NCBI GenBank assembly: GCA_023409755.1
Contig: JAEYRA010000092.1
Location: 1-7,652 of the forward strand
Source: Bacillota bacterium
GTDB taxonomy: Bacteria > Bacillota > Clostridia > Christensenellales > UMGS416
Direction of reading: 5' to 3'
DNA: 7,652 nt
The notes beneath the pieces are model-generated. The model was given only the letters and a program-made list of their open reading frames with translations, did no database searches and had not been told where the DNA came from. The translations under genes and the position numbers were made by a program. This document shows positions 7,054 through 7,652 of this stretch, one piece after another. How positions within the stretch are numbered: position 1 is the first letter of the stretch; the number at the start of each line of letters is the position of its first letter.

Positions 7054-7652
7054 TCAAACCGCCTCAAACTGGGCGGGAATGTCAAACTGAACCATGGCGG
7101 TGGGCGGCACGACGGCCTCCCGCCCGATGCGAAGGCCGGGGCCCACCACGGCGATGCCCTCGCTGACGGACTTGCCGCCCACACAGGCGTCCTGCTCCAC
7201 AATGGCGCCTTCACCCACGATGGCGTTTTGCACCACCGCGCCGTCCTCGATGACGGCGTCGGGCATGACGATGGAGCCGCGCACCAGCGCACCCTTTCCG
7301 ATCTTGACCCCGTGGAAGACGATGGAATCCTCCACCGTGCCGTAGACCTCACTGCCCTCGGTGACCATGGAGCCCTGGATGGACGACTCCGGCGCGGCGT
7401 AGTGGGGCGGCTTGACCGGGTTACGGGAGTAGACGCGCCACTCCTGGTCGTGGAGGTTCAGAAGGTTGGGCTTCAAGAGGTCCATGTTGGCCTCCCACAG
7501 GCTTTCCACCGTGCCCACATCCTTCCAGTAGCCGGTGAACTGCCAGGCCATCAGCCGTTGGCCATCGGCCAGCATGCTGGGGATGATGTTCTTGCCAAAG
7601 TCGTTGGACGAGTTGGGATTGCGCTCGTCCTCCGCAAGGTAGTGGCGTAGCG
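7054..7652 (-). CDS. glgC: Glucose-1-phosphate adenylyltransferase (ADP-glucose pyrophosphorylase), C-terminal half
   Basis: Catalyses ATP + glucose-1-phosphate to ADP-glucose + pyrophosphate, the committed step of bacterial glycogen synthesis. The window holds 198 codons plus the stop; the N-terminal half, with the GGxGxRL nucleotide loop and catalytic aspartate, is beyond the right edge. Seen at the visible start: EDERNPNSSNDFGKNIIP, then GYWKDVGTVESLWEANMDLL, both diagnostic of GlgC rather than GlgD. The C-terminal part, from about SSIQGSMVTEG to the end, is a hexapeptide-repeat left-handed beta helix with repeated I/V-G-x-x-A units. The gene ends in AQFEAV at the stop 7056-7054. An internal ATG at 7575 is not the start, since the frame continues upstream with conserved sequence. 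It is the first visible gene of the operon and pairs with glgD directly downstream. Confidence 0.96.
   Translation of the reverse strand, partial: LRHYLAEDERNPNSSNDFGKNIIPSMLADGQRLMAWQFTGYWKDVGTVESLWEANMDLLKPNLLNLHDQEWRVYSRNPVKPPHYAAPESSIQGSMVTEGSEVYGTVEDSIVFHGVKIGKGALVRGSIVMPDAVIEDGAVVQNAIVGEGAIVEQDACVGGKSVSEGIAVVGPGLRIGREAVVPPTAMVQFDIPAQFEAV

Noticed and set aside
5911..7650. A 579-codon open frame on the plus strand opposite glgC and glgD
   Set aside because: It lies opposite two genes that are certain from their protein motifs. Its His/Asp/Gly/Val-rich, repetitive product mirrors the codon bias and hexapeptide repeats of the opposite strand; there is no family resemblance. Long antisense frames are expected in GC-rich coding DNA.

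Overview
All six genes in this window lie on the minus strand and are read from high to low coordinates, packed end to end. In transcription order they are: the 3' half of glgC (ADP-glucose pyrophosphorylase, cut by the right edge), glgD (its non-catalytic paralogue), glgA (glycogen synthase), glgP (glycogen phosphorylase), a cytoplasmic GH13 alpha-glucan hydrolase, and the first 37 codons of a GNAT-family acetyltransferase that runs off the left edge. Junctions are 12 nt (glgC-glgD), 56 nt (glgD-glgA), a 32-nt overlap (glgA-glgP), a 23-nt gap (glgP-GH13) and an 11-nt overlap (GH13-GNAT). No stretch longer than 56 bases lacks a gene. I see no promoter or rho-independent terminator, so the window is best read as the interior of one polycistronic glycogen operon.

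The separate glgC/glgD pair followed by glgA and glgP is the Bacillota (Firmicutes) arrangement. The DNA is GC-rich (about 60% by eye), and most genes have GGAGG-type ribosome-binding sites. That combination suggests a high-GC Clostridia, perhaps an Oscillospirales/Ruminococcaceae-type gut anaerobe. This is inference; there is no marker gene here to confirm it.

The genes form a complete store-and-use cycle for glycogen except branching. GlgC with GlgD makes ADP-glucose from ATP and glucose-1-phosphate. GlgA adds the glucose to alpha-1,4 chains. GlgP removes it again as glucose-1-phosphate, and the GH13 enzyme probably handles the branched or short dextrins that GlgP leaves. A branching enzyme (glgB) is not visible and may lie upstream of glgC or elsewhere. 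The acetyltransferase overlapping the last metabolic gene has no obvious link to glycogen.

I do not see a new defence, mobile or RNA system. The points most worth a second look are the operon-linked GNAT gene, a hairpin exactly between the Shine-Dalgarno and start codon of the GH13 gene, the unusually long Shine-Dalgarno spacing of glgP inside the glgA overlap, and the clear loss of catalytic motifs in GlgD.
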